NCBI GenBank assembly: GCA_001936135.1
Contig: CP012822.1
Coordinates: 1,240,001 to 1,304,000, forward strand
Origin: Saccharomycopsis fibuligera x Saccharomycopsis cf. fibuligera
Lineage: Eukaryota > Ascomycota > Saccharomycetes > Ascoideales > Saccharomycopsidaceae
Reading direction: 5' to 3'
Length of the DNA: 64,000 nt
In this document: in pieces, positions 43,424 through 53,613 of the stretch
Layout: every line of letters begins with the position of its first letter
Position numbering within the stretch: the stretch's first letter is position 1
Program-made: the position numbers and the translations under genes
Notes under the pieces: model-generated
What the model was told of the DNA's origin: nothing
Seen by the model: only the letters and a program-made list of their open reading frames with translations
Databases searched by the model: none

Positions 43424-43827
43424 ATGATCCACTCGTTCATTCTCAATAGAGCCGGTGGCTTGATCTACCAGCAAGACTACTCCAACGGACTTAATAAAGC
43501 TCTCGATTAATAACTATTTGGTGTTTGCCAGAACAATTCACGGCGTTCATGCAGTTTCCTCTAAGTTAACCCAACGTCGTAGCGTTACAAGTTTAACCAA
43601 GACTGCATCGTCATTGTTTTTCGTTAATCCTGGATCAGCAGCAGCAGCAGCTGTTGAGATGAAGAAAACGCTTAATACAGATTATGAAATTGCTGAGGAT
43701 TTGCTTAGAAAAATATATGTGATGTATAGTGACTATGTGATGAAAAATTCGTTCTACTCAATGGATATGTCAGTAAAGACAGATGTTTGATAATAAGGTT
43801 ATCATGAATAAATTTGGAGTAGAGTAA
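43424..43827 (+). pseudogene. TRS23 relic, copy B
   Basis: A second Trs23-like fragment, 125 bp after copy A. Its first 150 nt are nearly identical to copy A, including the same extra A and early stop. It keeps the conserved FARTIHGVHAVSSKLT, lacks the middle FTGLKF section entirely, and then has the C-terminal part IAEDLLRKIYVMYSDYVMKNSFYSMDM, a close match to Trs23 [22 protein letters not shown]. A second frame change precedes FDNKV near the end. Copies A and B together cover the whole protein, but neither does alone. Confidence 0.75.
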
Positions 43828-43932
43828 AATGACTGAAAATTTTTCCATGGTAATGACAAACAGTAAATTTAACAGTCAGAAGAGAAACACAATAAAAATT
43901 TGTCTGGTGAGGAAATTGAATTTATATAGCTA

Positions 43933-45213
43933 CTACTTCCATTCACTGACCCAGTTCAGATCATACCACAAATTTTGCATATCATGGAACCTTTTGCCAC
44001 AAGTAAATCCAGTTTTGAAAGTAACTTCTTTCTGACCATCACAAGTGCATTTTTTCAATTGTTTAAACTTCTTATTAGCAGGACAGGCAGTATTAGTAGT
44101 ATGTTTATAACCAAACTGTTGACTAAACAAATGAATTTGACTCTTATCTAAAAACAAAGCAGCTGCCATAGTATGAATTGGAGCATCGCCCCATCTTTCA
44201 TACCAGAACCCGTTGCTTTTATCCAAATAATTGAAGTATTTGGTATATAATTCACTTCTAAAGAAATCCAAGTTAGCAATTTCGAAGTTTGTCCAAAAAT
44301 GACAGTTATTGTAAGTTTCTCCATCATCTTCAGAAATTAAGTAGAGTGCATTATCCTTAGTACGTTTTTGGCCCAACATAGTAGAAGTTAGGTTTTCCAG
44401 CTTGACAAAACTTTTGACTGTGGACCAAAGTGAAGGAATAGTATCTATGATTTCATATGGAATGAGCATTGTGCCGTAAACCTTTTTATTCTCAATCATG
44501 TATTGAAACGGATCAAAATCAATATCGCAGAAATATTCAACTTCTGGTTCGACTCTCCAATACCATGTATATTCTTTCAAAAGATCGTGATTGAAAAAAA
44601 AGCCAGACTCAAATCTACACATGTGTCTATAGGAGTCTGAACGGGCATAAGGAACATTCTTGCTACCGAGTTTGTTTTTAGCATTGGCAAATTTTTCCAT
44701 GTCCAAGTCCTTAGGTATCGACCACATGGACTTAGGAATGACACCGAATTTGACAATACCGCTTATTTTATCAGTGACCTTTTGTTTGAATTCATCGGTG
44801 AATTCCATATCATTAAGAAACACCCAATCATAATGATACCTTTTATTGAATTGGTTTTCGACAGACTCAATGGACTGGATAATTCCCTGTAAATCCGCAT
44901 TTCTCGCCAAGGTGACAAACGCAGCTTTGATTTTCCCACCGGATTTTGCGTTGATGGTTTTGGGATTGTTGATCTTTTTGGTGGAAGTGCTGCTGCTGCT
45001 GTCTTTGCTAGCATCAGACGAAGAGGAGGAGAAGGAACTCGAACTGAAAAGATTGCTAGTGTGTGTTTTAAGACTGTTTATTGTATCTATGCTGGTGGAA
45101 AGGACAACATTGGAGCTATCGTCAAGTTTGTTTGAAAGTACCAATAGTACCGTTAGCGATGACACAGCAAGCGTTAGAAATAACACTACAGTGCGTTTGA
45201 ATGTAAGAAGCAT
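43933..45213 (-). CDS. alpha-1,2-mannosyltransferase, KRE2/KTR family (GT15)
   Basis: A 426-residue type II Golgi mannosyltransferase, paralogue of the gene at 36437. Signal-anchor at about 8-26 (VVLFLTLAVSSLTVLLVLS), then a Ser-rich stem with a long SSSFSSSSSD stretch (about 55-75). All GT15 marks are canonical: LARNADLQGI, HYDWVFLND, SYRHMCRFESGFF, WRVEPEVEYFCDI, NNCHFWTNFEI and ERWGDAPIHTMA. The cysteines near the end (TACPANKKFKQLKKCTCDG, FTCGKRF) match those of its paralogue. It ends NWVSEWK. The start is the Met of LLTFKRT. It faces the TRS23 relics and lies on the opposite strand from the other four mannosyltransferases. Confidence 0.94.
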   Translation of the reverse strand: MLLTFKRTVVLFLTLAVSSLTVLLVLSNKLDDSSNVVLSTSIDTINSLKTHTSNLFSSSSFSSSSSDASKDSSSSTSTKKINNPKTINAKSGGKIKAAFVTLARNADLQGIIQSIESVENQFNKRYHYDWVFLNDMEFTDEFKQKVTDKISGIVKFGVIPKSMWSIPKDLDMEKFANAKNKLGSKNVPYARSDSYRHMCRFESGFFFNHDLLKEYTWYWRVEPEVEYFCDIDFDPFQYMIENKKVYGTMLIPYEIIDTIPSLWSTVKSFVKLENLTSTMLGQKRTKDNALYLISEDDGETYNNCHFWTNFEIANLDFFRSELYTKYFNYLDKSNGFWYERWGDAPIHTMAAALFLDKSQIHLFSQQFGYKHTTNTACPANKKFKQLKKCTCDGQKEVTFKTGFTCGKRFHDMQNLWYDLNWVSEWK

Positions 45214-47844
45214 GATGGTTTCGGTGTGGCCAAAATCAAAGGGTCATAAAGAATGGGACCGATGAAAAGAAAAAGTCTATTGTTTCCAATATGTTTTGGT
45301 TCCAGTGCCAGATTGACGTTGCGGACACATCAATAGAGAAAGCAAGGCAGCTTTTGGATCAAAAGTGGGTGAAGGAAAAAGCAGGAAAAAGTAAAGCTAA
45401 AGCAAAAATAAATGCCCACGATGCAACAAACAAGGCTTATTGTTTGAAAATTACGGATTAATTCTTCAGCCACGTTTGGTGAATATTATAGCAGAAATCA
45501 AGTTTTCTTGCAATTTAAGAAAAAAACTATTCTTCAAGTTTTCAAAGAGCACTACTGGAGTTTTACAAAGAGCATGCATCTTATAAAGACAACACCAGAA
45601 AGATGGCATACGCACAATGCTACCAACGGTTCTTTCATTATGTAGTTTGCAAAGTTGTTATGATCAATCTTATTATAACCTAGGGGAAAGGGGGTGGACA
45701 CGCGGAGCGCTTTTTTATTTTTTTTATTTTTTTTTTCCTTTATTTTCGTTTGCTGCACCGCCTTTTCATCCACCAGCCACAGTACTTGTGGCGGTGAGGG
45801 TACTGAGTACATAAGCAAAGCTTCATAACATATCAGCTTCATCTAAGAGGTACTTTGATTCTGCTTCCTTCTAGCAAACATTGAGTTCTAGACCAACAGG
45901 TCAAGATACGGCCACGTAATGACCTTATTTAGAATCCGCTATGCGGTTACAGAACGCATAGTTACTACTATGAATGGCTAAATGCTACTATGTGTTGTAT
46001 AGTCAGTCTGATTATTATTTATATATGGTTCAACCCAATATTGTAATATGTTTATCACTATTTAGTTATATTTGAAATGCTAGGCTGTTACACCCAATAA
46101 CTATGAACCCAAAGCTATCAGCATTCTGTAACTTTCACACAGTGATATTGCAACCCTATAAAATATTAGGCAGCCGTCTAACATGGTGGACCCGTTACTT
46201 CATTCAAATTTTTTGCACACATCCAGCCCATCGCAGGATACAACATGCATTCTATCCAGACTACAACATGCATAATCCATACAATCACCGAAACTTCTTG
46301 ACGTCAGCCAATTCGGCTCTGGAGTAGAAAATGCACAAAAGCATTATAGACCTTCAGAATATGCGTTTTACGCTATGCTAATTCTTTTAGTGAGAAAAGT
46401 GTCAAGGGAAAGCTTAAGACGGCCTCTTGGTTTGATCTGGTGAAGTCAGCATACATACTAAACTGAAGCGAATATTCAAGCTTCATTAAAGCTGATTCAA
46501 GTTACTTATAATATAATGTGCGCTACTTTGGACATCTATCCATATAAAGGTTTTGACTCTAATTGCAGTCCGAATGCGCCTATTATAGCCGCTTTCTCGG
46601 ACCACTAACTATCTAACAACCGCGGAACTCAAACACGCTCAGGCACACAGAGGGTCGCCGCACATCCTCGTCTAGGGGGAGGTGGAACATAAGCATACGA
46701 ATTCCTCACCTTATTCTCTCCATCATGCCATCCCTTGAAGGATCTTCGTAAGAACTTGGCCACTTGTGCTGTTCCTTAAAAGGACACAGTTGTAGTTCTC
46801 TCTTTTAGGAAATATTGTTTATTGTTACTAAGACACTCCTTAGAGTTGACTATTTAACCAGAAACGATCGCTAGTTCTCTAGTTAGTTGTACATAGTTGA
46901 TACATTATCGCTTGATCCACCCACCAACCACATTACAAATTTCTATTTGTATACTGCTTTGTTTATGAGTGGTTTTCAACCTTATAAACCTGCTTTTTTT
47001 GGCATGTACTTGGGGGGCGTAGGTTTGGAAAAGGGTTAGGGAAATGTAATTTTAAACACTGGCAAGAACTATATTTTGTCCAACATGCTGTATACAGTTT
47101 TCCTTTTTCTGGCCCGCTAGCTGCTATAGCCCTTACTAAAAAAAATTTCAAGATCTCCTCGCCCCATCTTGTTATGGTAAGGTATTTTTATTTTTCAACT
47201 TTCAAAAACTACGTGGCTAGAGCTCCGCATGCTGGACCCCAGTAGCGGCATACATATGAATGTGGGGCATTAAAGGCCCGGTAGTCGGAAGCTACTGACA
47301 GAATATAGAAGGGCTTGATGATACGCATTTTACAGTTAGAGTCAAGGCTACTTAATCATTAAAAAAAAACTCTGATAGTGGCCATGGTTATATGAAGGCG
47401 TGCAGAGCCCTTGAAGTTCTGATAAAGGGTCTTCTCCAGGGATCTAGAGTGTCCGTATATGTTGTGCATTGAATACGACGCGCCGCAGACTTTCTGTTAT
47501 CATGTGAACTACCACGTGATCTACTCCCTTTCAAAAAGCGCGGCTTGTTTTAGGTAAAAATAGAAACAGCAAAGCAAAAGCTTCAGACCAGTCAATTTAT
47601 CACAGTCGATTTATCACAGTCGATTGATCAGTTACACACAGTTGCCATCTCATTCACTCCAATTGAATCCCTGTTAGCACTCCAGCGATCTGCAACCGCT
47701 GGATTTTTCTCAACATATTAGCGCGCGTCAGTGTCAACAGAAAGACAAATTACGCATCGCACTCCAGCTTTTATTCACTTTTGTTATCCAACTGTTTTCT
47801 TTAACAAACAACAAATGACCTTAGTATAGTTTCTGGCTCTTATC
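45214..47844. other. 2.6-kb stretch without a supportable gene
   Basis: Between the divergent GT15 gene and the first MNN2-type gene. Frames are all below 100 codons and unrelated to known proteins. A T-rich block lies at 45710-45740 and a short 14-bp direct repeat at 47591-47630. The 46.5-46.9 kb part is GC-richer. I could not find matching ends or a primer site that would make any part an LTR. Confidence 0.45.
47591..47630 (+). repeat. short 14-bp direct repeats
   Basis: GTCAATTTATCACA and GTCGATTTATCACA, then a partial GTCGATTGATCA, in tandem about 230 bp upstream of the MNN2-type start. They might be promoter sites for a factor binding GTCGATTTATCA. Confidence 0.75.
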
Positions 47845-49833
47845 ATGATTCCTAGATTTTTATACAAGCGGTCCGTGCTCTTGTCGGTATTTTTGACCCT
47901 CTTGGTCTTCTTAATAGTGTCCAATACCGGCAGCCAAACTACTCCAATAAATCACCATAGCGCTAGTACAGGCGACAGCGCCAGCACTCCAAAGAATGCA
48001 AACAATCTTCACAACGTCATTGCTGGCCAGGAAAACAACAAAAAGCTATGGCAGGCGATTAAGGGTTCCACCAGTGGATCTGATTCCTTTGGCAGTAAGT
48101 TGTACGACTATTTGTTTACCGGCGCTAACGACAACTCTTTGTCTTCATCATCGTCTTCTGGCTCAGCTGGTTCTGCTTCAAGCCATGTGGAGAAATTAGA
48201 TGAAAACTTGAAGTTCACTGATTTCTTGTACCAGCTATTCAAAAAAGTGTTTGAATTGAAGCCAGAGTCCCCCGACTTGAGCGACTTTTATCAAAAAGAT
48301 GCAGATGGCAACTTGATTAAAGTACCAACCCTTGGGATGGACAACATGTACAAGCCAGATAAACCAAACTTCTCAATAAATTACTTGAAATCTATCATCA
48401 AGCTCAACAAGTTGGATGTGGACGAGCTCAAGACCAAACACACCAGATTTGTGGATTTCATGAAGAACTTGAAGCTTCCTGTTGACTTTTACAAAAAGAA
48501 TTCTAATGGAATCATTTATGTAGGAGGTGGTAAATTTACTTGGTTTGCCCTTTTATCCATCAGAAACGTTAGACAAATTGGCTCTAATCTTCCTATAGAG
48601 TTGTTTATTCCAACCAAAGATGAGTATGAGTATGTTGTCTGCGAAGAAATCTTGCCAAAGTTAAACGCCAAATGTGTTTTGATGTATGAATTTTTGAAAG
48701 ATCACGACAAGGGTAAGAGTCCAATTTTTAAAGATGCTGAATTCAAAGGTTTCACCTACAAATCACTAGCATTATTGTTGTCGAGCTTCGAAAACATTTT
48801 GCTATTAGACGCTGATAATGTTCCGTATTACAATCCTGATTTGCTATTCCTTAACGAGCCATACACTAGCAACAAATTCGTGCTTTGGCCTGATTACTGG
48901 CAAAGATCTACCTCGCCATATTTTTACGACATTGCCTCTATTGATTTGGTAGGATTAAACTCCAAAGACTATACTGAAGAAGAAATTAAAGACAAAATTC
49001 CTTTGCACAATTTAAAGGGGGCTATTCCAAATCCTTCTACCGAATCCGGTCAGTTGATGATTTCCAAATCCAAACATTGGGATGTGTTATTATTATCACT
49101 ATACTACAATATTTATGGACCAAAGCATTATTACCACTTGTTTTCTCAAGGTGCTGCAGGCCAAGGTGACAAGGAAACCTTTTTGGCTGCTGCTACTGTT
49201 TTGAAGTCGTCGTTTTACCAAGTGACTTCGAAAGTCAGTGCTATTGGATACTTTAAAAAGGAAGGTGGTGATTACAGAGGCACTGCACAGGGCCAGAAAT
49301 CTCCAATTGAAGATTTACTCAAGAAAACAAGCTTAGAAGGATTAAAAAAATTTTTCAAAGAGCATAAAGACTTTGTCGATAATGATTCTGAAATCAACAA
49401 GATTGTCAGAAAATACGCCGAAGGCAAAGAAGAGTTAAGCGAAGATGAATTTAACAAGTTAACAAAATACAACAACATCAAAGAGCCAGATGTATTTTTT
49501 ATTCACGAATCAACCCCAAAGTTGGATCCAATTCAATTGATTCATGATGAAGAATTTATCAATGACGAAGTAGTGGACCCTGCAACCAACGAAAACAAAC
49601 GCATTAGGTTTTACGGTAATTACATCACAAAGAAGAATAACTACCAGTTTGAAAAACTTCAAATGGATTATATTTACGACTATTTGTGTGATAGAAATCT
49701 CATCATCAGATTCATCGAAGAGCAAATCAAGAAATTATACGTGAATCAAAACCAAAAATTTGACAAACAACAATTCTGTAAAAAATTGGATGAACAAAGA
49801 CAGTGGCTTGCTGGCATTGAGTTTACTGATTAG
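47845..49833 (+). CDS. alpha-1,2-mannosyltransferase, MNN2/MNN5 family (GT71)
   Basis: A 662-residue type II Golgi enzyme of the group that starts the alpha-1,2 side branches on the alpha-1,6 mannan backbone. Signal-anchor at about 8-27, Ser/Gly-rich stem to about 115. Catalytic marks: NGIIYVGGGKFTWFALLSIRNVRQIGSNLPIELFIP (about 220-255), the DxD in ILLLDADNVPYYNPDLLF, the following LWPDYWQRSTSP, then IPNPSTESGQLMISKSKHWDVL and GQGDKETFLAAA. VFFIHESTPKLDP and a Cys near the C-terminus are shared with its neighbour at 50602, with which it is clearly homologous over the full length. The start is the first ATG of the frame. Confidence 0.93.
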   Translation: MIPRFLYKRSVLLSVFLTLLVFLIVSNTGSQTTPINHHSASTGDSASTPKNANNLHNVIAGQENNKKLWQAIKGSTSGSDSFGSKLYDYLFTGANDNSLSSSSSSGSAGSASSHVEKLDENLKFTDFLYQLFKKVFELKPESPDLSDFYQKDADGNLIKVPTLGMDNMYKPDKPNFSINYLKSIIKLNKLDVDELKTKHTRFVDFMKNLKLPVDFYKKNSNGIIYVGGGKFTWFALLSIRNVRQIGSNLPIELFIPTKDEYEYVVCEEILPKLNAKCVLMYEFLKDHDKGKSPIFKDAEFKGFTYKSLALLLSSFENILLLDADNVPYYNPDLLFLNEPYTSNKFVLWPDYWQRSTSPYFYDIASIDLVGLNSKDYTEEEIKDKIPLHNLKGAIPNPSTESGQLMISKSKHWDVLLLSLYYNIYGPKHYYHLFSQGAAGQGDKETFLAAATVLKSSFYQVTSKVSAIGYFKKEGGDYRGTAQGQKSPIEDLLKKTSLEGLKKFFKEHKDFVDNDSEINKIVRKYAEGKEELSEDEFNKLTKYNNIKEPDVFFIHESTPKLDPIQLIHDEEFINDEVVDPATNENKRIRFYGNYITKKNNYQFEKLQMDYIYDYLCDRNLIIRFIEEQIKKLYVNQNQKFDKQQFCKKLDEQRQWLAGIEFTD

Positions 49834-50045
49834 TTTAGCTTGCTTAATTTTTCATTTTCCCATTTCTTCCTCTTTTTGCTATCCCTCATAGTTTGCATAT
49901 AACGTTGTCAAAAATTCATCAAAGTTTATTTTACAACTAGCTAGCCAGCATTTTGCAAATGCCAGCAACACAGTCTCAATACTGAGCTCCAAATTAGAAT
50001 CTGAAGAATCAATTTCTTTTTTTCTTTTTTCTTTCTTTCTTTCTT

Positions 50046-50078
<33 letters not shown>

Positions 50079-50601
50079 ATTTCACTTTAATTATTTGCCT
50101 TTATTTAGTTTGCTCTTGTATTTTCTTTTCTTTTTTTACTGTCTCCCTCTTTTAACATTTTTTAAAACCAATGCTAGTATACATTCACTGGTTAATATAT
50201 TTACGTCAAGATACGCCATGCCCCCTTAGTTCTTGCTTATGGTTTTTGCTAGGCCTTTTCCTAGACAGCAGGTGTGTACAACAAACTTCTACAACTCTGT
50301 GTACAGCATTCAGCTCTCTTCTGCATTTTAGTGCTAAATGAAGGGTCTAGAGCATTGATGCATGTGATATACGCATTATACTGCAGGCGAAGAAAGAAGG
50401 AAAGCGTGTCGTTTTTCGGAGGAGATTTCGCGGCTTTTCGCAGGATGAGACAGAAAGACATGTTTGAGCATCAGCAGAGAGACGAAGTGATTGTTGAGGC
50501 TGCGACCCACTCGAGAAATCAAACTAAATAACTTGGTGATATTTTAAACTCGTAAGAGTACTACTTGGAGCAGCTCTTCACTTGTTTAATTTTTGACCAC
50601 C
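49834..50601. other. intergenic between the two MNN2-type genes
   Basis: Spacer of 0.77 kb with CTTT repeats and a 29-base T run at 50048-50076. No gene seen. Confidence 0.55.
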
Positions 50602-52662
50602 ATGTTTTCTGTGAATAATTTGTTGCGGCTTACTACCCGTAACCGCAAGTTTTTCAATTATTGTATCATTATTGCCCTTGTGACGATATTTATTATTTTC
50701 AACATCAGCGTTTTCTTTAAGTCAGACAATAATAGCGTTATTGAAGCTGTTAGTAACGGCAGACCAAGTACTTCATCCAGTAGTCTGTCTTATATTAGCA
50801 ACAATAACAACAATAACAACGACAACAATAACGGTAATTACAACAATGCTGGCAGTAGCAGTGGCAGTTACAGCGATATTGATCCCGGATACACCGATGA
50901 CGATTTACCTGAAGTTATGGACAATACACACACAATATTCGACACATATACCCATAAACAGTATCTTACAGATCTTTTCAGCGAGTTGATCTCAGTGAAG
51001 CCAGATTTTCCAGGGTTGCCGTCCGAGTACCCAAAGGCGCCATCAATGGCTCCATGGGACGAGCATCCAGTGCTTTCTATGAAGTTTCTCAGCGAGCAGT
51101 ACTTGAAGGTGACCCAAGATCAAGTGGATAACTTGAAAGAAAAACACAAGTTGTTTTTAGAAAAAGTGTTGGACAAGTCATCCAAGATCTATTTTGACAA
51201 CAACAAAGCGCAGAAAAGTGGAGAGAAAGAATCCAAAAAATCAAAGTCAAAGACTGATGGTAATAGCGACAAGGGCCAGAGTCAATTTTATATTGAGAAC
51301 TCTAATGGTATAGTTTATGTTGGTGGTGGCAAGTACTCGTGGTTTGCTTTGCTTTCGATCAAACACTTACGTAATATTGGCTCCAAGTTGCCAGTGGAGG
51401 TGTACATCCCATTTGAAGATGAGTATGAGAAAGAATTTTGTGAAGTGACGCTTCCTAAATTGAACGCCAAATGTCTCAAAATGTACGAAATCCTTGATAT
51501 TGAAGTTATCAAAAAGTCCAACTTTGAAATCAAAGGGTTTATGTTGAAATCTTTAGCAATCTTATTGTCTAATTTTGAAAACATTTTGCTTTTGGATGCT
51601 GATAATGTGCCTTACTTGAATCCAGATATTTTGTTTGTTACCGAACCATTTTTGAGCTACGGGTTAGTGGTGTGGCCAGATTACTGGGAAAGAACTACCC
51701 ATCCTGCATTCTATGAAATCCAGGGTATTGATCTTTTTGAAGAAAATTTGAACAAGAAAGATTCGAAGACTAAAAAGGTTAAATATACTTCCAAAGAACA
51801 AATCAAAAATGATGTTCCATTACACGATTTGAAAAAAACAATACCCAACCCATCCACCGAATCTGGGCAGTTGTTAATTTCCAAAAAAACCCACTCAGAT
51901 GTGATTTTGCTTTCATTATACTACAACATATATGGTCCAAACTACTATTATCATTTGTTGACACAATGGGCACCGGGCCAAGGTGACAAGGATACATTTT
52001 TAGCAGCTGCTAATTTGTTGAATTCCAAATACTATCAGATCAAGACTTCAGTGAAGGCCATTGGATACCACCACGTGAAAAACGATGAGTTTAGAGGCAC
52101 TGCTCAAGGTCAATATAGTCCGATTGACGAGTACAATTTTAATTTGTACCATGACAGATTGTTGGATCTTTACGAAGCGGACTTTTGCTTGCAGAAAGGC
52201 ATTACTCGTGACCAATTGAAAGAAAGCAAAGTATACCAAGAAGAATTAGAAGAATATAAAAAAATTAAAGAAGAAACTTATAAGCAGTTTACTAAGGAGT
52301 CCAATCCTGACCTGGCGTTGAAAGAGTTTTACGCGGACGTATTTGATTTGAAAATCAAATTGATGTTTGTTCACGAATCAACGCCGAAGTTTGATCCTAT
52401 AGATTTGATTTTGAATGACCAAATGAAAGAGGACAACCAGAGAATTAGGTTCTACGACAATGTGATAACTGAGCCTGGCTACTACAAGTTTGAAAAAATG
52501 CAATGGGAGAGTATTTATAGTATCCTTTGCAGCGAAGATAAGTCGAAGTTGGTGCACATGAAATTTATTGAGGACCAGATTAAGCATTTTGGTGATAAGT
52601 ACAATAAAGAGTCATTTTGCAAGCATATAAAGGAAGAGATTGATTGGATAGACACCAAGTGA
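50602..52662 (+). CDS. alpha-1,2-mannosyltransferase, MNN2/MNN5 family (GT71), tandem paralogue
   Basis: A 686-residue type II Golgi enzyme, tandem relative of the gene at 47845. Signal-anchor at about 20-37 (YCIIIALVTIFIIFNISVFF), then an Asn/Ser-rich stem with a run of about ten Asn/Asp residues. Same catalytic order: NGIVYVGGGKYSWFALLSIKHLRNIGSKLPVEVYIP, ILLLDADNVPYLNPDILF, VWPDYWERTTHP, IPNPSTESGQLLISKKTHSDV, GQGDKDTFLAAA and MFVHESTPKFDP. Roughly half the aligned positions agree with its neighbour, so the duplication is not recent. A 25-residue K/S-rich insert sits just before the catalytic domain. The start is the Met of FSVNN; the frame upstream has no ATG. Confidence 0.93.
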   Translation: MFSVNNLLRLTTRNRKFFNYCIIIALVTIFIIFNISVFFKSDNNSVIEAVSNGRPSTSSSSLSYISNNNNNNNDNNNGNYNNAGSSSGSYSDIDPGYTDDDLPEVMDNTHTIFDTYTHKQYLTDLFSELISVKPDFPGLPSEYPKAPSMAPWDEHPVLSMKFLSEQYLKVTQDQVDNLKEKHKLFLEKVLDKSSKIYFDNNKAQKSGEKESKKSKSKTDGNSDKGQSQFYIENSNGIVYVGGGKYSWFALLSIKHLRNIGSKLPVEVYIPFEDEYEKEFCEVTLPKLNAKCLKMYEILDIEVIKKSNFEIKGFMLKSLAILLSNFENILLLDADNVPYLNPDILFVTEPFLSYGLVVWPDYWERTTHPAFYEIQGIDLFEENLNKKDSKTKKVKYTSKEQIKNDVPLHDLKKTIPNPSTESGQLLISKKTHSDVILLSLYYNIYGPNYYYHLLTQWAPGQGDKDTFLAAANLLNSKYYQIKTSVKAIGYHHVKNDEFRGTAQGQYSPIDEYNFNLYHDRLLDLYEADFCLQKGITRDQLKESKVYQEELEEYKKIKEETYKQFTKESNPDLALKEFYADVFDLKIKLMFVHESTPKFDPIDLILNDQMKEDNQRIRFYDNVITEPGYYKFEKMQWESIYSILCSEDKSKLVHMKFIEDQIKHFGDKYNKESFCKHIKEEIDWIDTK

Positions 52663-53118
52663 GGTAGCTGCTTATTAAAATGCTTTGCATTTATTTTTTT
52701 CCTTTCTTCTTTATTTTGTGTTTTTTTATTGACTTTGTGTATTTCTGTTACCGTGTTTGGATAATGTATGTCATTGTGTTAATTCAAGCCTCCCAATAAC
52801 CGTTGTAGACTAATCAACTGTCACATCTGCGTTTTTTTGACCGATGTTTCTGGAGAATTCCAGCGACTGATGTTGAGTTCGGTGCATAGTATGAAATCGG
52901 ATCGGTCCGTATAGCATTCCGAAACATTCCGGTCACCCTCCGCCCATGCGCTTACCAATTGCCGTGTGCCTAGAACCCGAAAACCTGGGCCCATAAAAAG
53001 AACAAGAATCGCATTTCAAAGTGTTAAGTTGTGGACCCTTCTTCCTAAACCAATCTCAAACCACCAATTAGTAACACTCATATTCAAAACAAAACAAAAA
53101 CAAAACAAATTAATAACT
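52663..53118. other. intergenic upstream of the peroxidase gene
   Basis: Contains T-rich terminator-like DNA after the MNN2-type gene and a possible Yap1 site close to the peroxidase start. No gene seen. Confidence 0.5.
53068..53074 (+). promoter_or_regulatory. candidate Yap1 response element (TTAGTAA)
   Basis: Exact match to the Yap1/Cap1 site TTASTAA, 45 bp before the ATG of the thiol peroxidase. It is so close that it may lie in the 5' UTR. Single 7-mers occur by chance, so support is weak. Confidence 0.3.
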
Positions 53119-53613
53119 ATGTCATCTACTGTTCCTGAAAGCTTCTACGATCTCGCTCCATTGGACAAAAAGGGCGAACCATTCCCATTTTCTCAATACA
53201 AGGGTAAAGTCGTTATCGTTGTCAACGTTGCCTCCAAATGTGGTTTTACCCCTCAATATAAGCAGTTGCAAGAATTGTACACTAAGTACCACGACAAAGG
53301 CCTTGAAATTGTTGGTTTCCCATGTAATCAATTCGGCAAACAAGAACCAGGTTCTGATGAAGAAATTGCTTCTTTCTGTTCTTTGAACTATGGTGTTTCT
53401 TTCCCAGTGTTGAAGAAAGTTGACGTGAACGGCGATGGTGCCGACCCAGTTTACAAATTCTTGAAGTCCAAGAAGTCTGGCTTGTTGGGCTTGAGGGGTA
53501 TCAAATGGAATTTCGAAAAGTTCTTGATTGACAAAGAAGGTAACGTTGTTAACAGATGGGGTTCTATCACTAACCCAACTTCTCTCGGTCCAGAAATTGA
53601 AAAGTTGTTGTAG
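53119..53613 (+). CDS. HYR1: thiol peroxidase, glutathione-peroxidase family (HYR1/GPX2-like)
   Basis: A 164-residue thioredoxin-fold peroxidase that reduces H2O2 and lipid peroxides; in S. cerevisiae Hyr1 (Gpx3/Orp1) also senses peroxide and oxidises Yap1. The peroxidatic Cys is in NVASKCGFTPQY (residue 41, equal to Cys36 of Hyr1). FPCNQFGKQEPG (Cys69) holds the active-site Gln, and the resolving Cys is in SFCSLNYG (Cys87, equal to Cys82). KWNFEKFLID supplies the Trp and Asn of the catalytic tetrad. It is cysteine rather than selenocysteine, with no dimerisation loop, as in other fungal enzymes. The start is the Met of SSTVPESFYDL; 153 nt of open frame upstream have no ATG. DPH7 lies 600 bp downstream. 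Confidence 0.96.
   Translation: MSSTVPESFYDLAPLDKKGEPFPFSQYKGKVVIVVNVASKCGFTPQYKQLQELYTKYHDKGLEIVGFPCNQFGKQEPGSDEEIASFCSLNYGVSFPVLKKVDVNGDGADPVYKFLKSKKSGLLGLRGIKWNFEKFLIDKEGNVVNRWGSITNPTSLGPEIEKLL

Noticed and set aside
46086-46935. Possible solo LTR in the 2.6-kb spacer
   Set aside because: TGTTAC and CCAACCA-like ends can be picked out, but I found no matching target-site duplication or second copy, so it is not supportable as a fossil element.
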